DNA of 47,884 nt from CAZEMR01 sp964513465 (GCA_964513465.1 CAZEMR010000020.1:1-47884); one strand, 5' to 3'. Shown: positions 33,513 to 42,547, counted from the stretch's first letter. Made by a program: numbers and translations. The notes: generated by a model from the sequence alone, not told the origin.

Positions 33513-34049
33513 TTACGCTGCAATGGCCTTCGTGCGCATCGCCGGAACGTATCGACTAAGCAGCTCGAATCCGCCGAAAAGGACTCCTGAATATACCAGA
33601 GTCGACGCCAGAGTATATTTAAAGAACGGGATTGCAGCCGTATAACATGCGCCCAGACCCGCAAAATTCAGCGGATACATACCGAATCCCAGCCATACAC
33701 CAAAGTTGCTCACCACAAAGAATATTACCGAAGCAAGCACAGAAATTCCGGCCACGCTCAGAATGCTTTTGCGGCTGCCCACAAACCGGCCCAGCAATAC
33801 CGCCGCACCGAAGCTCAGATACACAGCCCATATCGCGCCATGGAAGCCGAGAAAAATATCGCCGATAACCATTGCAGCCAGCGGCACGGCAAATGCCATC
33901 GCGCGGTTAGAGAAATATGCGCCGCCAAACAAAGCAATCGCCAGAATGGGAGCAAAGTTCGGAGGGTGCGGTATAAATCGCATAGCTGCCGCAGCGAATA
34001 TCATAATCGCCAGGGCTGCCAGCCGTGTCAGATTTTTTGTGTCATTCAT
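33513..34049 (-). CDS. DUF6580 family membrane protein
   Basis: 178 aa, five to six hydrophobic helices. RFIPHPPNFAPILAIALFGG near the N-terminus and the later YPLNFAGLGACYTAAIPFFK and TLVYSGVLFGGFELL segments mark this Bacteroidota-enriched family. The size and topology recall S components of ECF vitamin transporters, but no ligand is known; that resemblance is inference. GAGG lies 6-9 nt before the ATG. The 120-bp leader contains an unusual set of long competing stems (34100-34180), so expression may be controlled at the RNA level. Confidence 0.85.
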   Translation of the reverse strand: MNDTKNLTRLAALAIMIFAAAAMRFIPHPPNFAPILAIALFGGAYFSNRAMAFAVPLAAMVIGDIFLGFHGAIWAVYLSFGAAVLLGRFVGSRKSILSVAGISVLASVIFFVVSNFGVWLGFGMYPLNFAGLGACYTAAIPFFKYTLASTLVYSGVLFGGFELLSRYVPAMRTKAIAA

Positions 34050-34099
34050 AATTACCTCTGAAAATTTATATTATACTTAATAAAACAAAGTTGAATATA

Positions 34100-34180
34100 C
34101 CGGCCGCAGCCGGGGGATAATCAGGAATAATATTAGTTTACATAATACAGATTATATTACCCGGCTAAATATTATTCCTG
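34100..34180 (-). promoter_or_regulatory. Structured leader with crossed complementary arms upstream of the DUF6580 gene
   Basis: Three stems share sequence. Stem A pairs 34109-34114 with 34160-34165 (GCCGGG/CCCGGC) and 34117-34122 with 34150-34155 (ATAATC/GATTAT). Stem B pairs 34122-34136 with 34165-34180, 15 bp with a single bulged base. A and B cross in order (left A, left B, right A, right B), which is pseudoknot topology. Stem C (34100-34104 with 34109-34113, CCGGC/GCCGG) competes with A. On the transcribed minus strand this lies between the 60-aa gene, whose last codons form one arm of B, and the DUF6580 start. No T-run follows, so it is not a plain terminator. A riboswitch, attenuator or processing element is possible. 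It matches no class I know. Confidence 0.55.
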
Positions 34181-34354
34181 CTCACGATTGCGATCGTTAT
34201 TTTCGTCCAGATAGATCTTAAGAGTTTTCATTACGTCGCTGTCTTTGTTTTCGATACGGGATTTAATCTTCTCGAGAATTTCTCGTTTCATTAATTCGCT
34301 GTATAATTTGTCCTGCTTTGCTTTAAGCGGATCTTTAGGATTATCTTTAGCCAT
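34172..34354 (-). CDS. Small charged helical protein (60 aa), hypothetical
   Basis: 60 aa, very rich in Lys, Glu and Asp, predicted to be nearly all helix (LYSELMKREILEKIKSRIE). The ATG at 34354 has GGAG 9 nt upstream. A -7-like box lies at 34408-34415. No membrane segment and no family recognised. It lies between pyrC and the DUF6580 gene on the same strand; its stop codon is inside stem B of the structured leader, so its translation could influence folding of that RNA. Confidence 0.65.
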   Translation of the reverse strand: MAKDNPKDPLKAKQDKLYSELMKREILEKIKSRIENKDSDVMKTLKIYLDENNDRNREQE

Positions 34355-34407
34355 TGTTAATCTCCGGAAAGTGGATAATTATCCGGTAATAATATATATA
34401 ATTTAAA

Positions 34408-34415
34408 CAAATATA
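34408..34415 (-). promoter_or_regulatory. Possible -7 element (TATATTTG) of the 60-aa gene
   Basis: TATATTTG on the minus strand fits TAnnTTTG about 54 bp before the start codon. The -33 position reads TTTA rather than TTG, so only half of the motif is present. Confidence 0.4.
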
Positions 34416-34430
34416 TGCAAATTCAAAATG

Positions 34431-35717
34431 CTAAAGTTCGCACTCTGTCATCTGATTTTTATTTATCGTGAATTTCGGTTTGCCCTTCAGCTTCATGCCG
34501 TCGAAGCAAGTATTGGTCGCTTTGGATTTGAACATCTTGCTGTCGACTATCCATTCCTCGTTAGGATCGAATATGGAGATATTCGCCCAGGTGCCCTCGG
34601 TGATCTCGATTGCCGTCATATTGAGCAGCTTACGCGGATTGATCGCCATTAATTCTATCAGACGATCCAGCCCGATAATATTTCGGTGCACCAACTGAGT
34701 AAGCGCAACTCCGAGCGTGGTTTCGAGTCCGATAACTCCATTGGGAGCGCTTTCGAACTCCACGTCCTTTTCGTTGAGCGCGTGCGGAGCATGATCGCTT
34801 GCTATGCAGTCGATCGTTCCGTTCGCAATTGCGTCGAGAATTGCATCAACGTCTTTTTGCGTCCTCAGAGGCGGATTCATTTTATAATTAGAGCTGTATG
34901 TGGCAATCAATTCGTCGTTCAGGGTGAAATGATGCGGTGCTACTTCGCAGCTTACGCGCATACTGCGTTTTTTGGCATCGGCGACCAGGCGGACGGCGCC
35001 GCGGGTGCTGATATGCTGCACATGATAGCGCGGATTACCGCAGAATTCGGCCAGCATCAGATCGCGCATCAGCAATATCTCCTCAGCAATAGCCGGATAA
35101 CCGCTCAAACCGAGTCTTTCTGAGACTACGCTTTCATTCATCGAAAAATTCTGCGATAGAGTGCGTTCCTCGCAGTGCTGGGCAAGCAGCAAATCCTTTG
35201 TCATTGCATAATCGAATGCCCGACGCATGATGTTGGCGTTGTTAACGGCGGCGCCGTCGTCGGTGAACATCACCGCGCCGTTGTCATGCAGCTCGAACAT
35301 CGGCGAAAGCAGCTCGCTCTCCTGCTTCTGGGTAATTGTTGCCGAAACAAATACATCGGTCAGGCACGGCGCAGCCTTGCGGCGGATATAGTCCACCACC
35401 TGGGCGTTGTCGATTATTGGATTTGTATTAGGCATGCAGACCACTCCGGTAAATCCGCCGTTAGCGGCAGAGCGGCAACCCGAAAATATATCCTCTTTAT
35501 ACTCATAGCCCGGATCGCGGAAATGCACATGCATATCGAACAGACCCGGCGAGCATACCCAGCCAGCGGCCTCGACCACACGGGTATCAGGATCGATCGA
35601 TGGCTGCGATTCGCCGCAGAATGCGATCAACCCGTTTTTTATCCACAAATTTGCTTTTTCAATATCCAGCCCCTGTGCGGGATTCAGCACACGGATATCC
35701 TTGAAATAAATATTCAC
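34431..35717 (-). CDS. pyrC: Dihydroorotase (class I)
   Basis: 428 aa, the class I size. DMHVHFRDPG (metal His pair and substrate Arg/Asp), GGFTGVVCMPNTNP and SDHAPHALNEK (late metal Asp) are all present. It closes carbamoyl-aspartate to dihydroorotate in pyrimidine synthesis. Other pyr genes are not adjacent. The stop is TAG (34431-34433). A TAAATTTG box (35768-35775) about 50 bp upstream is the likely -7 element. The gene ends 76 bp before the 60-aa gene. Confidence 0.95.
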   Translation of the reverse strand: MNIYFKDIRVLNPAQGLDIEKANLWIKNGLIAFCGESQPSIDPDTRVVEAAGWVCSPGLFDMHVHFRDPGYEYKEDIFSGCRSAANGGFTGVVCMPNTNPIIDNAQVVDYIRRKAAPCLTDVFVSATITQKQESELLSPMFELHDNGAVMFTDDGAAVNNANIMRRAFDYAMTKDLLLAQHCEERTLSQNFSMNESVVSERLGLSGYPAIAEEILLMRDLMLAEFCGNPRYHVQHISTRGAVRLVADAKKRSMRVSCEVAPHHFTLNDELIATYSSNYKMNPPLRTQKDVDAILDAIANGTIDCIASDHAPHALNEKDVEFESAPNGVIGLETTLGVALTQLVHRNIIGLDRLIELMAINPRKLLNMTAIEITEGTWANISIFDPNEEWIVDSKMFKSKATNTCFDGMKLKGKPKFTINKNQMTECEL

Positions 35718-35767
35718 ATTGCCTCCGTTCTCAAACGAAATGTTTTCTTATGGAAAATATATCCTCG

Positions 35768-35775
35768 CAAATTTA
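35768..35775 (-). promoter_or_regulatory. Probable -7 element (TAAATTTG) of pyrC
   Basis: TAAATTTG on the minus strand fits TAnnTTTG and would give a leader of about 45 nt. The -33 region reads TTTC instead of TTTG. Confidence 0.45.
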
Positions 35776-35827
35776 TAAATTTTCGTGTTAAATAGAAATT
35801 TTCATTTGCGTTTGTATGAATTTTCCC

Positions 35828-35880
35828 AAAAAAAAATGCCACCCCGGCAGGGGTCGGATCATCCCCCGCCGGTGATGGCG
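35828..35880 (-). terminator. Strong intrinsic terminator of the FISUMP gene
   Basis: On the minus strand GCCATC pairs with GGTGGC, CCGGC with GCCGG and GGGG with CCCC, giving about 15 bp with two small bulges, followed by a run of nine T after one A (35836-35828). A second small hairpin (TTGCTTAT/ATAAGCAA, 35882-35904) lies directly between it and the stop codon. Confidence 0.9.
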
Positions 35881-35907
35881 CTTGCTTATGGACTCAATAA
35901 GCAAATT

Positions 35908-36864
35908 TTAATCGAGAATTACTTTTTTCGAGGCGATTTGTCCACTGCCTCTGAGAACCAGCATATATAATCCGCGCGCATAATCGCTGATTTGGATTTT
36001 GCATACATTCTCCCCCGCCGAAGCGCGCAGTGGCTCGGATTTGAGTTCACGGCCCCACACATCGAACAGCGATATCTCCATATCCGAATACTCGGGCGAA
36101 TTGAATCGCGCAATCAGGTGGCCGTTTGTAACATAAGAATTATATATTTGCAGCCCATTTTCTAAGGAGCCGAATTCATCGACGCCGGTCGTCTCGTCTT
36201 TAATGCAGCGCAGGCAAAGCCCGAGCGATTTGGAGAACGATATCGTGCTGACCTTGCTCTCGCCTGTGTTCAGCTCTATAAATGTAACATTTTCCGCATC
36301 GGTCTGGGTCGATGGCCAGAAATAAGTGCTGTGGGTTTTGAATGCGCTTTTGCGGAATCCGCCGTTCATTGTGCAGCGATATCCAGTCAGAATAGCATCG
36401 AATCCGGACTCACCTCCTGCCAGCAATTTGCTGCCGGCCGAATTCATCCCGCCCTGGGAATCTATCAATGCCATCAGCTCTTCCCACGATGGCACATGCC
36501 AGCCGTCGGGGCATATCCCCTGTGCCGGCTCTGCGGGCTGGCCGCCCGGATAGCCGAAAATTTCCTTCCATTCATAAAATGCGCCGTATTTGGGTTTGCC
36601 GTCCGTACCGTTGCAATAATTTTCGTCGTCGTCCCAGCAGTATTTTTCGATCACATCGTCGTTTTTCATCAGATAGCCCGGCCCTGTGCTTTCTATCATT
36701 GTGCCATAATTCAGATTCTCTGCCATCCAGCATTCGCCGTCGATTTCGACAGTGGCATAGGTCTGGCCGTCGCGCGGATCGACCAGCGGATCGCCGCATT
36801 GCCACTGCGCTTTAGCGGAATTAACCAATATTGCCATTAAGCAAATAAGTAAAAAAGCCCTCAT
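35908..36864 (-). CDS. FISUMP-domain protein with T9SS sorting signal
   Basis: 318 aa from ATG 36864, which opens a signal peptide (MRAFLLICLMAILVNSAKAQ) and has AAAGGTGTGAG upstream; a longer frame to 36915 lacks a signal. About residues 25-230 form the Fibrobacter succinogenes major paralogous domain: DGQTYATVEIDGECWMAENL, GICPDGWHVPSWEELMALI and the closing SLGLCLRCIKD. Six or more Cys suggest disulfides. The last ~80 residues (SLFDVWGREL ... YARGLYMLVLRG) are a T9SS sorting domain, though the usual PNP motif at its start is not clear. Function of FISUMP proteins is unknown; they are typically surface or lipoprotein modules. Monocistronic, with two hairpins behind it. Confidence 0.85.
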   Translation of the reverse strand: MRAFLLICLMAILVNSAKAQWQCGDPLVDPRDGQTYATVEIDGECWMAENLNYGTMIESTGPGYLMKNDDVIEKYCWDDDENYCNGTDGKPKYGAFYEWKEIFGYPGGQPAEPAQGICPDGWHVPSWEELMALIDSQGGMNSAGSKLLAGGESGFDAILTGYRCTMNGGFRKSAFKTHSTYFWPSTQTDAENVTFIELNTGESKVSTISFSKSLGLCLRCIKDETTGVDEFGSLENGLQIYNSYVTNGHLIARFNSPEYSDMEISLFDVWGRELKSEPLRASAGENVCKIQISDYARGLYMLVLRGSGQIASKKVILD

Positions 36865-36979
36865 ATACTCACACCTTTTTTGAAATAAAAAATAATGAAC
36901 ATAATTCAGTGACACTAAACAAGGGGTAAAAGTTACAAGGGAATATTATTTTTTTGAAAAACTAATGAAAATTGTGGAT

Positions 36980-37603
36980 TTATTCGAAGAGTTCGTATTG
37001 CCGGGCGATGAATTTACGCAGGAATGTATTCCGATGAAGCGCGCATAGTCCATTCTTTTCGATTGCATCGTAATGCGCTCGGGTGCCGTAGCCCTTGTGC
37101 CGGTCGAATCCGTATTCGGGATATTGAGCATGAGCCGTTTCGATCATCCAGCGGTCGCGTACGACCTTTGCGATTATTGATGCAGCGGCAATGGATATCG
37201 ACAGCGCGTCACCGCCGATTATTGTGGTGAAAGGGATCGAATTATCCTCATAGCGGTTGCCGTCGATCAGGAGGTGTCCGGGACGTTCGGATAGTCCCCC
37301 GGCGGCCTCTTTCATAGCCAGCATAGCGGCGCGGAGGATATTTATTTCGTCGATTTTGTGGTTATCGATCGCAGCATAATTATATATTATGCCGCTTTTG
37401 CATAATTTTTCGAATAATTCCGATCTTTTCACTGCCGGGATTTTTTTCGAATCGTCTATCCCCTCGCAGTCAAAATCGGCACCGGAGATTATGACCGCAG
37501 CCGCCACCACCGGTCCGGCGATAGCTCCGCGGCCGGCCTCGTCAATACCGGCAACCACAATCCGCTTTTCCCAGAGTGGCGTTTCGTATGCGAAATCCGG
37601 CAT
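36980..37603 (-). CDS. rnhB: Ribonuclease HII
   Basis: 207 aa, full length. GIDEAGRGAIAGPVV supplies the catalytic Asp-Glu pair, DDSKKI and the later VVRDRWM supply further active-site acids, and HKGYGT is the conserved C-terminal motif. It removes ribonucleotides and RNA primers from DNA. The ATG is 1 nt after the folE stop codon, so translation is probably coupled in a queD-folE-rnhB unit. Confidence 0.95.
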   Translation of the reverse strand: MPDFAYETPLWEKRIVVAGIDEAGRGAIAGPVVAAAVIISGADFDCEGIDDSKKIPAVKRSELFEKLCKSGIIYNYAAIDNHKIDEINILRAAMLAMKEAAGGLSERPGHLLIDGNRYEDNSIPFTTIIGGDALSISIAAASIIAKVVRDRWMIETAHAQYPEYGFDRHKGYGTRAHYDAIEKNGLCALHRNTFLRKFIARQYELFE

Positions 37604-37604
37604 A

Positions 37605-38363
37605 TTATTTTTGTATCAATTTCAGAAATTCATTGCGCAGATTGAATTCCTCGAGCAGCAAGCCCCGCATGACTGATGTGACCATCTCGGATTTTTCCTC
37701 CGAACCTTTGACTCCGCGGGCAATCATGCAATAATGCCGTGCGCGGATGACCACTCCGAGCGCTTTGGGTTTGAGCAGATTTTCGAGATAATCCGCGATT
37801 TGCTCGCCAAGCTCCTCCTGTATCTGGCCGCGGCGGGCGAACCACTCTACGATTCGGCTCAGCTTGGATAGCCCGATCACGAATTTGTCGGGGATATATC
37901 CCACCGAGCAATCCCCCGAAATCGGCTGCCAGTGGTGCGAGCAAAGCGACATCACCTCTATCCCCTTGCTGATTATCAGCTCGTCGACCTTCTTGCGGTT
38001 TGGGAATACCGTCAGCTTGGGCGGCTCGATATATCGCCCGATCAGCAATTCATTAACATACATCCGGGCAATCCGAAGCGGGGTCAGAGTGCTGTTCGGG
38101 TCGCGGCGCGATATCCGGAGTATGTCCATCACTTCGCCGAATTTTTTTTCGAGTTGGCGGACCATTTCGCGGCGCTCTTCCTCGCTAAGGTTCTGATTCC
38201 CGTTGGCGTCGAACAGATCATAGCCGGCGGAGCTGAGGCGGGGAAATGATTCGGTCTCGAGTTCGTGGTAATAATCCTCGAGCTCTTCGCCGGTCAGATC
38301 ATGCATTTCGTTGAGTGTGGCGGGCACCGAAAGCGGCGCCGGGATTATTTCTTTTTTGCTCAT
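37605..38363 (-). CDS. folE: GTP cyclohydrolase I
   Basis: 252 aa. The core (about 70-250) has CSHHWQPISG (zinc Cys and substrate His), GLSKLSRIVEWFARRGQIQE (20 residues) and ARHYCMIARGVKG with the second zinc Cys; these zinc ligands mark the type IA enzyme. The ~65-residue N-terminal extension rich in Glu is longer than in E. coli (222 aa total). It turns GTP into dihydroneopterin triphosphate, feeding folate and, through the queD product next door, queuosine. It lies 14 nt after queD and 1 nt before rnhB. Confidence 0.95.
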   Translation of the reverse strand: MSKKEIIPAPLSVPATLNEMHDLTGEELEDYYHELETESFPRLSSAGYDLFDANGNQNLSEEERREMVRQLEKKFGEVMDILRISRRDPNSTLTPLRIARMYVNELLIGRYIEPPKLTVFPNRKKVDELIISKGIEVMSLCSHHWQPISGDCSVGYIPDKFVIGLSKLSRIVEWFARRGQIQEELGEQIADYLENLLKPKALGVVIRARHYCMIARGVKGSEEKSEMVTSVMRGLLLEEFNLRNEFLKLIQK

Positions 38364-38377
38364 ATATATATCCGGTA

Positions 38378-38812
38378 TTATTTCTTAAATACTTTTATTT
38401 CAACAGGTTCACCGAAGTATTCCACATAGCTGGTCTCGGATTCGAATAATTTGATTTTATAAAGCTTTCCTTCGGTAATCTGCGGCTCGAGCATACGCCA
38501 GAACACAACGGCAAGGTTCTCGACTGTCGGAATGACGCCATCGAGGAAATCAACGTCTTCGTTCAGGTGCTTATGGTCAACTTTGCTAATGACCTGATCC
38601 GAAATAATCCTCTTAAGCTTTTTAAGGTCAATCACATAGCCGGTGTCCGGATTGGGCTCGCCTGCAACGGTAACCTCGAGCAGATAATTATGCCCATGGC
38701 CGTGAAAATTGTTGCATTTATCGAAAATGCGCTCGTTCTCCTCATCCGAAAATTCCGGATTGAACAGCCTGTGCGCCGCAGAAAACCGCAACTGACGCGT
38801 AACGTATAGCAT
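38378..38812 (-). CDS. queD: 6-carboxy-5,6,7,8-tetrahydropterin synthase (QueD/PTPS family)
   Basis: 144 aa. Zinc ligands are His14 (SAAHRL) and His39/His41 in the CxxxHGHGHN motif (Cys33, His37-41); CxxxHGH is the QueD-type catalytic motif. LFESETSYVEYFG near the C-terminus holds the pterin-binding Glu. It converts the FolE product dihydroneopterin triphosphate to 6-carboxytetrahydropterin for queuosine/7-deazapurine synthesis. Being first in the unit with folE fits a shared pterin supply. Divergent from the DUF4292 lipoprotein gene. Confidence 0.93.
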   Translation of the reverse strand: MLYVTRQLRFSAAHRLFNPEFSDEENERIFDKCNNFHGHGHNYLLEVTVAGEPNPDTGYVIDLKKLKRIISDQVISKVDHKHLNEDVDFLDGVIPTVENLAVVFWRMLEPQITEGKLYKIKLFESETSYVEYFGEPVEIKVFKK

Positions 38813-38974
38813 ACATTTGTCCTGTTTTTATTATAAATTTAAAAATAATTCCGGGTAAGATCAAATTTTTGGTCTGGAATGCGCAAAATATAAATGAGGG
38901 ACGTTGTTTTCATAGAGATATTTCTTAATTTGGATAAACTGGATGACTTTATTCACACTCAGGTGTTTTATATA

Positions 38975-39733
38975 ATGAGATTAGCGCTTAAATTATTAAT
39001 TTTAATGATGATAGTACTCGCAGGCTGCAAAACCGCCGAAACCGAAAAGAAAATCAGCAAATCGGCGGCGCTGCCAGGCCCTAAATATGATCTGGAATAT
39101 CTTGAGCTCGATGCGACAATCCACAGCACGATGGAGGGCGAAAGCAACACGATCCGCGCTTCGATACATGCCGCCGGACGCGATTCGCTGAGGATGGTCG
39201 TTTACGGGCCGCTCGGAGTGATAATCGGACGCCTTTATGCCGATCCGGAAGAATTTATATTCTACAGCCCTTTCGAGAATCGTGTATACAAAGGCTCCCC
39301 CACAGCAGAAAATTTTCGAAAAATATTGAATATCGACTTCGGATTTGCGGATTTCGTAAGCATATTGCGCAACGAATTGCCCGGCGATCCGACGGCCTAC
39401 GAACCGGTCGAGCAGGAAGGATTCGGCGAAGGGATACTCTTCAGAAGCGGCGCGGACGAAGAATATATACAATATGCCGTTATATCATTAAATGAACAGG
39501 AGCTGGTCAGGTATCAGCGAAAGGACCGACGGAATGAACTCGACATGAATGTATTCTTTAATAAATTCGATCAAATCGAGGGATTCAGACTCGCCCGAAA
39601 AATTCATATGGATTTTGCGAAAGCTGCCAGTGCATTCACATTAGAGTCGCCGGCGATTACTGTAAACAAAGCGCCAAAATCCGTATTCCGGTTTGCGATA
39701 CCTGAATCGGCAAACGTCATCAACTATGATTAA
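38975..39733 (+). CDS. DUF4292-family outer-membrane-type lipoprotein
   Basis: 252 aa from the ATG at 38975, the only start that puts a lipobox (VLAGC, Cys18) at the usual distance; the longer frame from 38894 is rejected. The rest is beta-rich and resembles LolB/LolA-like folds (LRMVVYGPLGVIIGRLYADP, 20 residues), as described for DUF4292, which is often encoded near envelope genes in Bacteroidota. A role in lipoprotein or LPS handling is plausible, since lptD follows 129 bp downstream. No Shine-Dalgarno sequence was found. The 162-bp gap to queD holds no recognisable site. Confidence 0.78.
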   Translation: MRLALKLLILMMIVLAGCKTAETEKKISKSAALPGPKYDLEYLELDATIHSTMEGESNTIRASIHAAGRDSLRMVVYGPLGVIIGRLYADPEEFIFYSPFENRVYKGSPTAENFRKILNIDFGFADFVSILRNELPGDPTAYEPVEQEGFGEGILFRSGADEEYIQYAVISLNEQELVRYQRKDRRNELDMNVFFNKFDQIEGFRLARKIHMDFAKAASAFTLESPAITVNKAPKSVFRFAIPESANVINYD

Positions 39734-39862
39734 TTGCAATCTATTATATGGATCGTTTGACATATTGTGTTAGTTCGTCCCTCTAAATAATTGATACTTA
39801 TATTACATACAAACAACACAGGATTTTAAATCATTTACGTAATTGATTAGAATATATAGAGC

Positions 39863-42547
39863 TTGAGAAAGATTTTCAGATATATAGTTTTGCTGATAGT
39901 TATTCTCGCCTCTTTTGAAAGTGCGGCGCAGCAAAAAAGACGTGCCCCCAGCACAAGCGAAGCTCCACGTCCCGTCCAAAATATTGATTCGGGACTGGTA
40001 ATTACGCCCGATACTCTTATCAAATCACAGACCAGCGCGACAGTTACTGCATCCCAAAAACGAACGGGGCTCGACTCTGTTGTTACTTATTACGCCAAAG
40101 ATTCCGTGATCTATAACTTCGCTTCCCGCTCGATGCGGCTTCGCGGCAATGCCTCGCTTAAATATAAAGCCCAGGGCCTCGACGCGGAAATCATCGAACT
40201 CAACTTCGATACTTCAATTCTGAGAGCCGAACCGGCTACCGATTCCGCCGGCAAAATGACCGGATTTCCGAAATTCGCAGATCGCGGAGAGGACTTCGCA
40301 GGCGAGAAAATCGTTTATAATTTCCGCACTAATCGGGGTACGATCTCCCTCGGCGAGACCGAAATGGCCGAGGGATATTATTTCGGCAAAAAAATCAAAC
40401 GCGTTTCCGAAAGCGAGATGTTCGTCAGCGATGGATATTATACCACATGCGATAAACCCGATCCCCACTTCTATTTCGGATCGCCTCAGATGAAGGTCGT
40501 CGCGCAGGACCGCGTTTTTCTCGATCCGATTATTATGTATGTAGAGGATTTGCCAGTCTTCATCTTCCCATTTGGGCTTTTTTTTCCGAACCAGAGCGGA
40601 CGTCAGTCGGGCATTATGATACCCAGCTTCTTTTTCTCTCGCGATCGCGGCGTTGCATTCGAAGACCTGGGGGTTTACCTCGCCCTCAGCGATTATTACG
40701 ATACGAAATTCTCGACCAAATTATATTCAAAGGGCGGCTATCTGATCGAAAATCAAACGCGATGGAAGCTCCGCGATGTTTTCAATGGAAGTATTGATGT
40801 GTCCTACGGGCACACGCGCCTTAATCCGGACGATAATTTCAATACGAACTGGAGCCTTAGACTGAACCATAGTCACGAAATTAATCCTCAGGAGAGATTC
40901 AATGCGCGATTATCGTATGCTTCTCAGGATTTTAATCGGCAGACTTCGAATAATATGAATCAGCGTATCGAGCGAAGCATGACATCCAATGCCGGATATA
41001 CCAAGAGCTTCGATAATGGCGCTTCGGTTTCGATTGGCTATTCGCGCGATCAGGATATTATTACGGATGATTATACCCAGACTTTGCCCAATCTCTCATT
41101 TTCGATGCCGAATTTATATCCGCTGAAAGATGTGGCGCCATCGGGAAACTGGCTCGGCGATATTTCATTCAGCTATGACGGATCTTATAATCGCACCGAC
41201 CGGCGAAGTACTTTCCACGAAACGCAAAAAATCGAGACCTCCGATTCGACTTATTATGATACAACCCGGACGGTCGATTATTCGCATACTCAGAAGATTG
41301 AGCACAATCCCAGGATTTCAATCACACCAAAGCTGGGGCATTTCAATTTATCGCCTTTTGTATCATTCAATGTTAATAATTATTTCCGGCGGCTCGACAG
41401 GTATTACGATCCGGCGGATTCGGCTGTCGTGGATTCATATGAGCATGGCTTTTTCTCGGAATATGATTATAGTCTCGGTGTGAATGTCAATACTACACTC
41501 TACGGAGTCGGCCAGGCACGTATGTTCGGGGTTGAAGACATCAGCGGCATTACGGCCTGGCGACATATGTGGAAGCCGACGATCGGATATTCATTCAAAC
41601 CTGATCTGACTGGGCCGTCGACGGATTTCTATGATACATATATGGATACAACCGGGCGCGAAATACAATATTCGCGATTTGCGAGCGACGGCGGCGGCAT
41701 TGCCTCAAAAATGCTTCAAAGCAATCTGTCTTACAGCGATATGCACTCCTTCGAAGTCAAAGTAAAGCAGGGAGATACGCTGGACGATAAAAATCTGAAG
41801 CTGCTTACTCTGAAGTTTGGCATGTCTTATAATTTCGCAGCGGATTCGCTCCGGTTGAGCGATCTCAATCTCAACTACAGCTCATCGGCTGTGCCGGGGC
41901 TTACGTTCAACGGCCGTGCGGGATTTACATTCTATGACGAAACCAGGCGCTGGGACTCCGCCCAAAACAGTTATTCAAATAATTTCAGCAAGATCGATCG
42001 ATTCCTTCTCAGCGAGGGCAAAGGCCTTGCGCGGATGACCAGTTTCTCGCTTAATCTTCAGACATCATTTTCCGAGGACGGCTTCGCATCGGCCGAGGAT
42101 CAGCAGCCGGCGCGGGAAACCAAGGACACAGTCTCGCTTGGCCAGCGATTTATGCACCGCCACGAAGATGAGGACGATTTCGATCTCTATGGCGCGCATT
42201 CGCCGGGATACCGGCCGATTTCCGTGCCATGGACCGCCACGATTAACCTGAACTATTCATACAATCATTATACATTGCATAATGTCTCGCGGCGGCTGAC
42301 GCTTTCGACTCAGATTTCTATGGAGTTGACAAAATCATGGAGCATGGACGTCACCGGCGAATACGATTTTATTAATAATGAGCTTTTAAGGCCGAATATT
42401 AATATCCGCAAAAGGCTGCACTGCTGGGAGCTTAATTTCCAGTGGTACCCGGTCGGCCCCAACCGCGGATTCTATCTGCGATTTGGCATACTCGCCACCC
42501 AGCTTCGCGATCTTAAGCTCGAAAAACGCAGCAGCCCGATTTATTAA
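39863..42547 (+). CDS. lptD: LPS-assembly outer membrane protein LptD
   Basis: 894 aa. TTG start directly before a signal peptide (RKIFRYIVLLIVILASFESA). About residues 70-215 form the periplasmic OstA/LptA-like beta-jellyroll that receives LPS (VIYNFASRSMRLRGNASLKY, 20 residues; SEMFVSDGYYTTCDKPDPHF, 20). The rest is a large Tyr/Asn/Ser-rich beta-barrel with the conserved LPVFIFPFGLFFPN and QSGIMIPSFFFS segments at its entry. It inserts LPS into the outer leaflet together with LptE. The E. coli disulfide pattern is not obvious; only a few Cys occur. The last 4 bp overlap the convergent GlcD-like gene. Confidence 0.9.
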   Translation: MRKIFRYIVLLIVILASFESAAQQKRRAPSTSEAPRPVQNIDSGLVITPDTLIKSQTSATVTASQKRTGLDSVVTYYAKDSVIYNFASRSMRLRGNASLKYKAQGLDAEIIELNFDTSILRAEPATDSAGKMTGFPKFADRGEDFAGEKIVYNFRTNRGTISLGETEMAEGYYFGKKIKRVSESEMFVSDGYYTTCDKPDPHFYFGSPQMKVVAQDRVFLDPIIMYVEDLPVFIFPFGLFFPNQSGRQSGIMIPSFFFSRDRGVAFEDLGVYLALSDYYDTKFSTKLYSKGGYLIENQTRWKLRDVFNGSIDVSYGHTRLNPDDNFNTNWSLRLNHSHEINPQERFNARLSYASQDFNRQTSNNMNQRIERSMTSNAGYTKSFDNGASVSIGYSRDQDIITDDYTQTLPNLSFSMPNLYPLKDVAPSGNWLGDISFSYDGSYNRTDRRSTFHETQKIETSDSTYYDTTRTVDYSHTQKIEHNPRISITPKLGHFNLSPFVSFNVNNYFRRLDRYYDPADSAVVDSYEHGFFSEYDYSLGVNVNTTLYGVGQARMFGVEDISGITAWRHMWKPTIGYSFKPDLTGPSTDFYDTYMDTTGREIQYSRFASDGGGIASKMLQSNLSYSDMHSFEVKVKQGDTLDDKNLKLLTLKFGMSYNFAADSLRLSDLNLNYSSSAVPGLTFNGRAGFTFYDETRRWDSAQNSYSNNFSKIDRFLLSEGKGLARMTSFSLNLQTSFSEDGFASAEDQQPARETKDTVSLGQRFMHRHEDEDDFDLYGAHSPGYRPISVPWTATINLNYSYNHYTLHNVSRRLTLSTQISMELTKSWSMDVTGEYDFINNELLRPNINIRKRLHCWELNFQWYPVGPNRGFYLRFGILATQLRDLKLEKRSSPIY

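Noticed and set aside
34050..34180. Cobalamin riboswitch in front of the DUF6580 gene
   Set aside because: The B12-box and the conserved CCCGCCACTG-type core are absent; the region has a different, crossed-stem layout.
35175..35795. 206-codon open frame opposite pyrC
   Set aside because: Antisense to an unmistakable dihydroorotase; no recognisable protein features.
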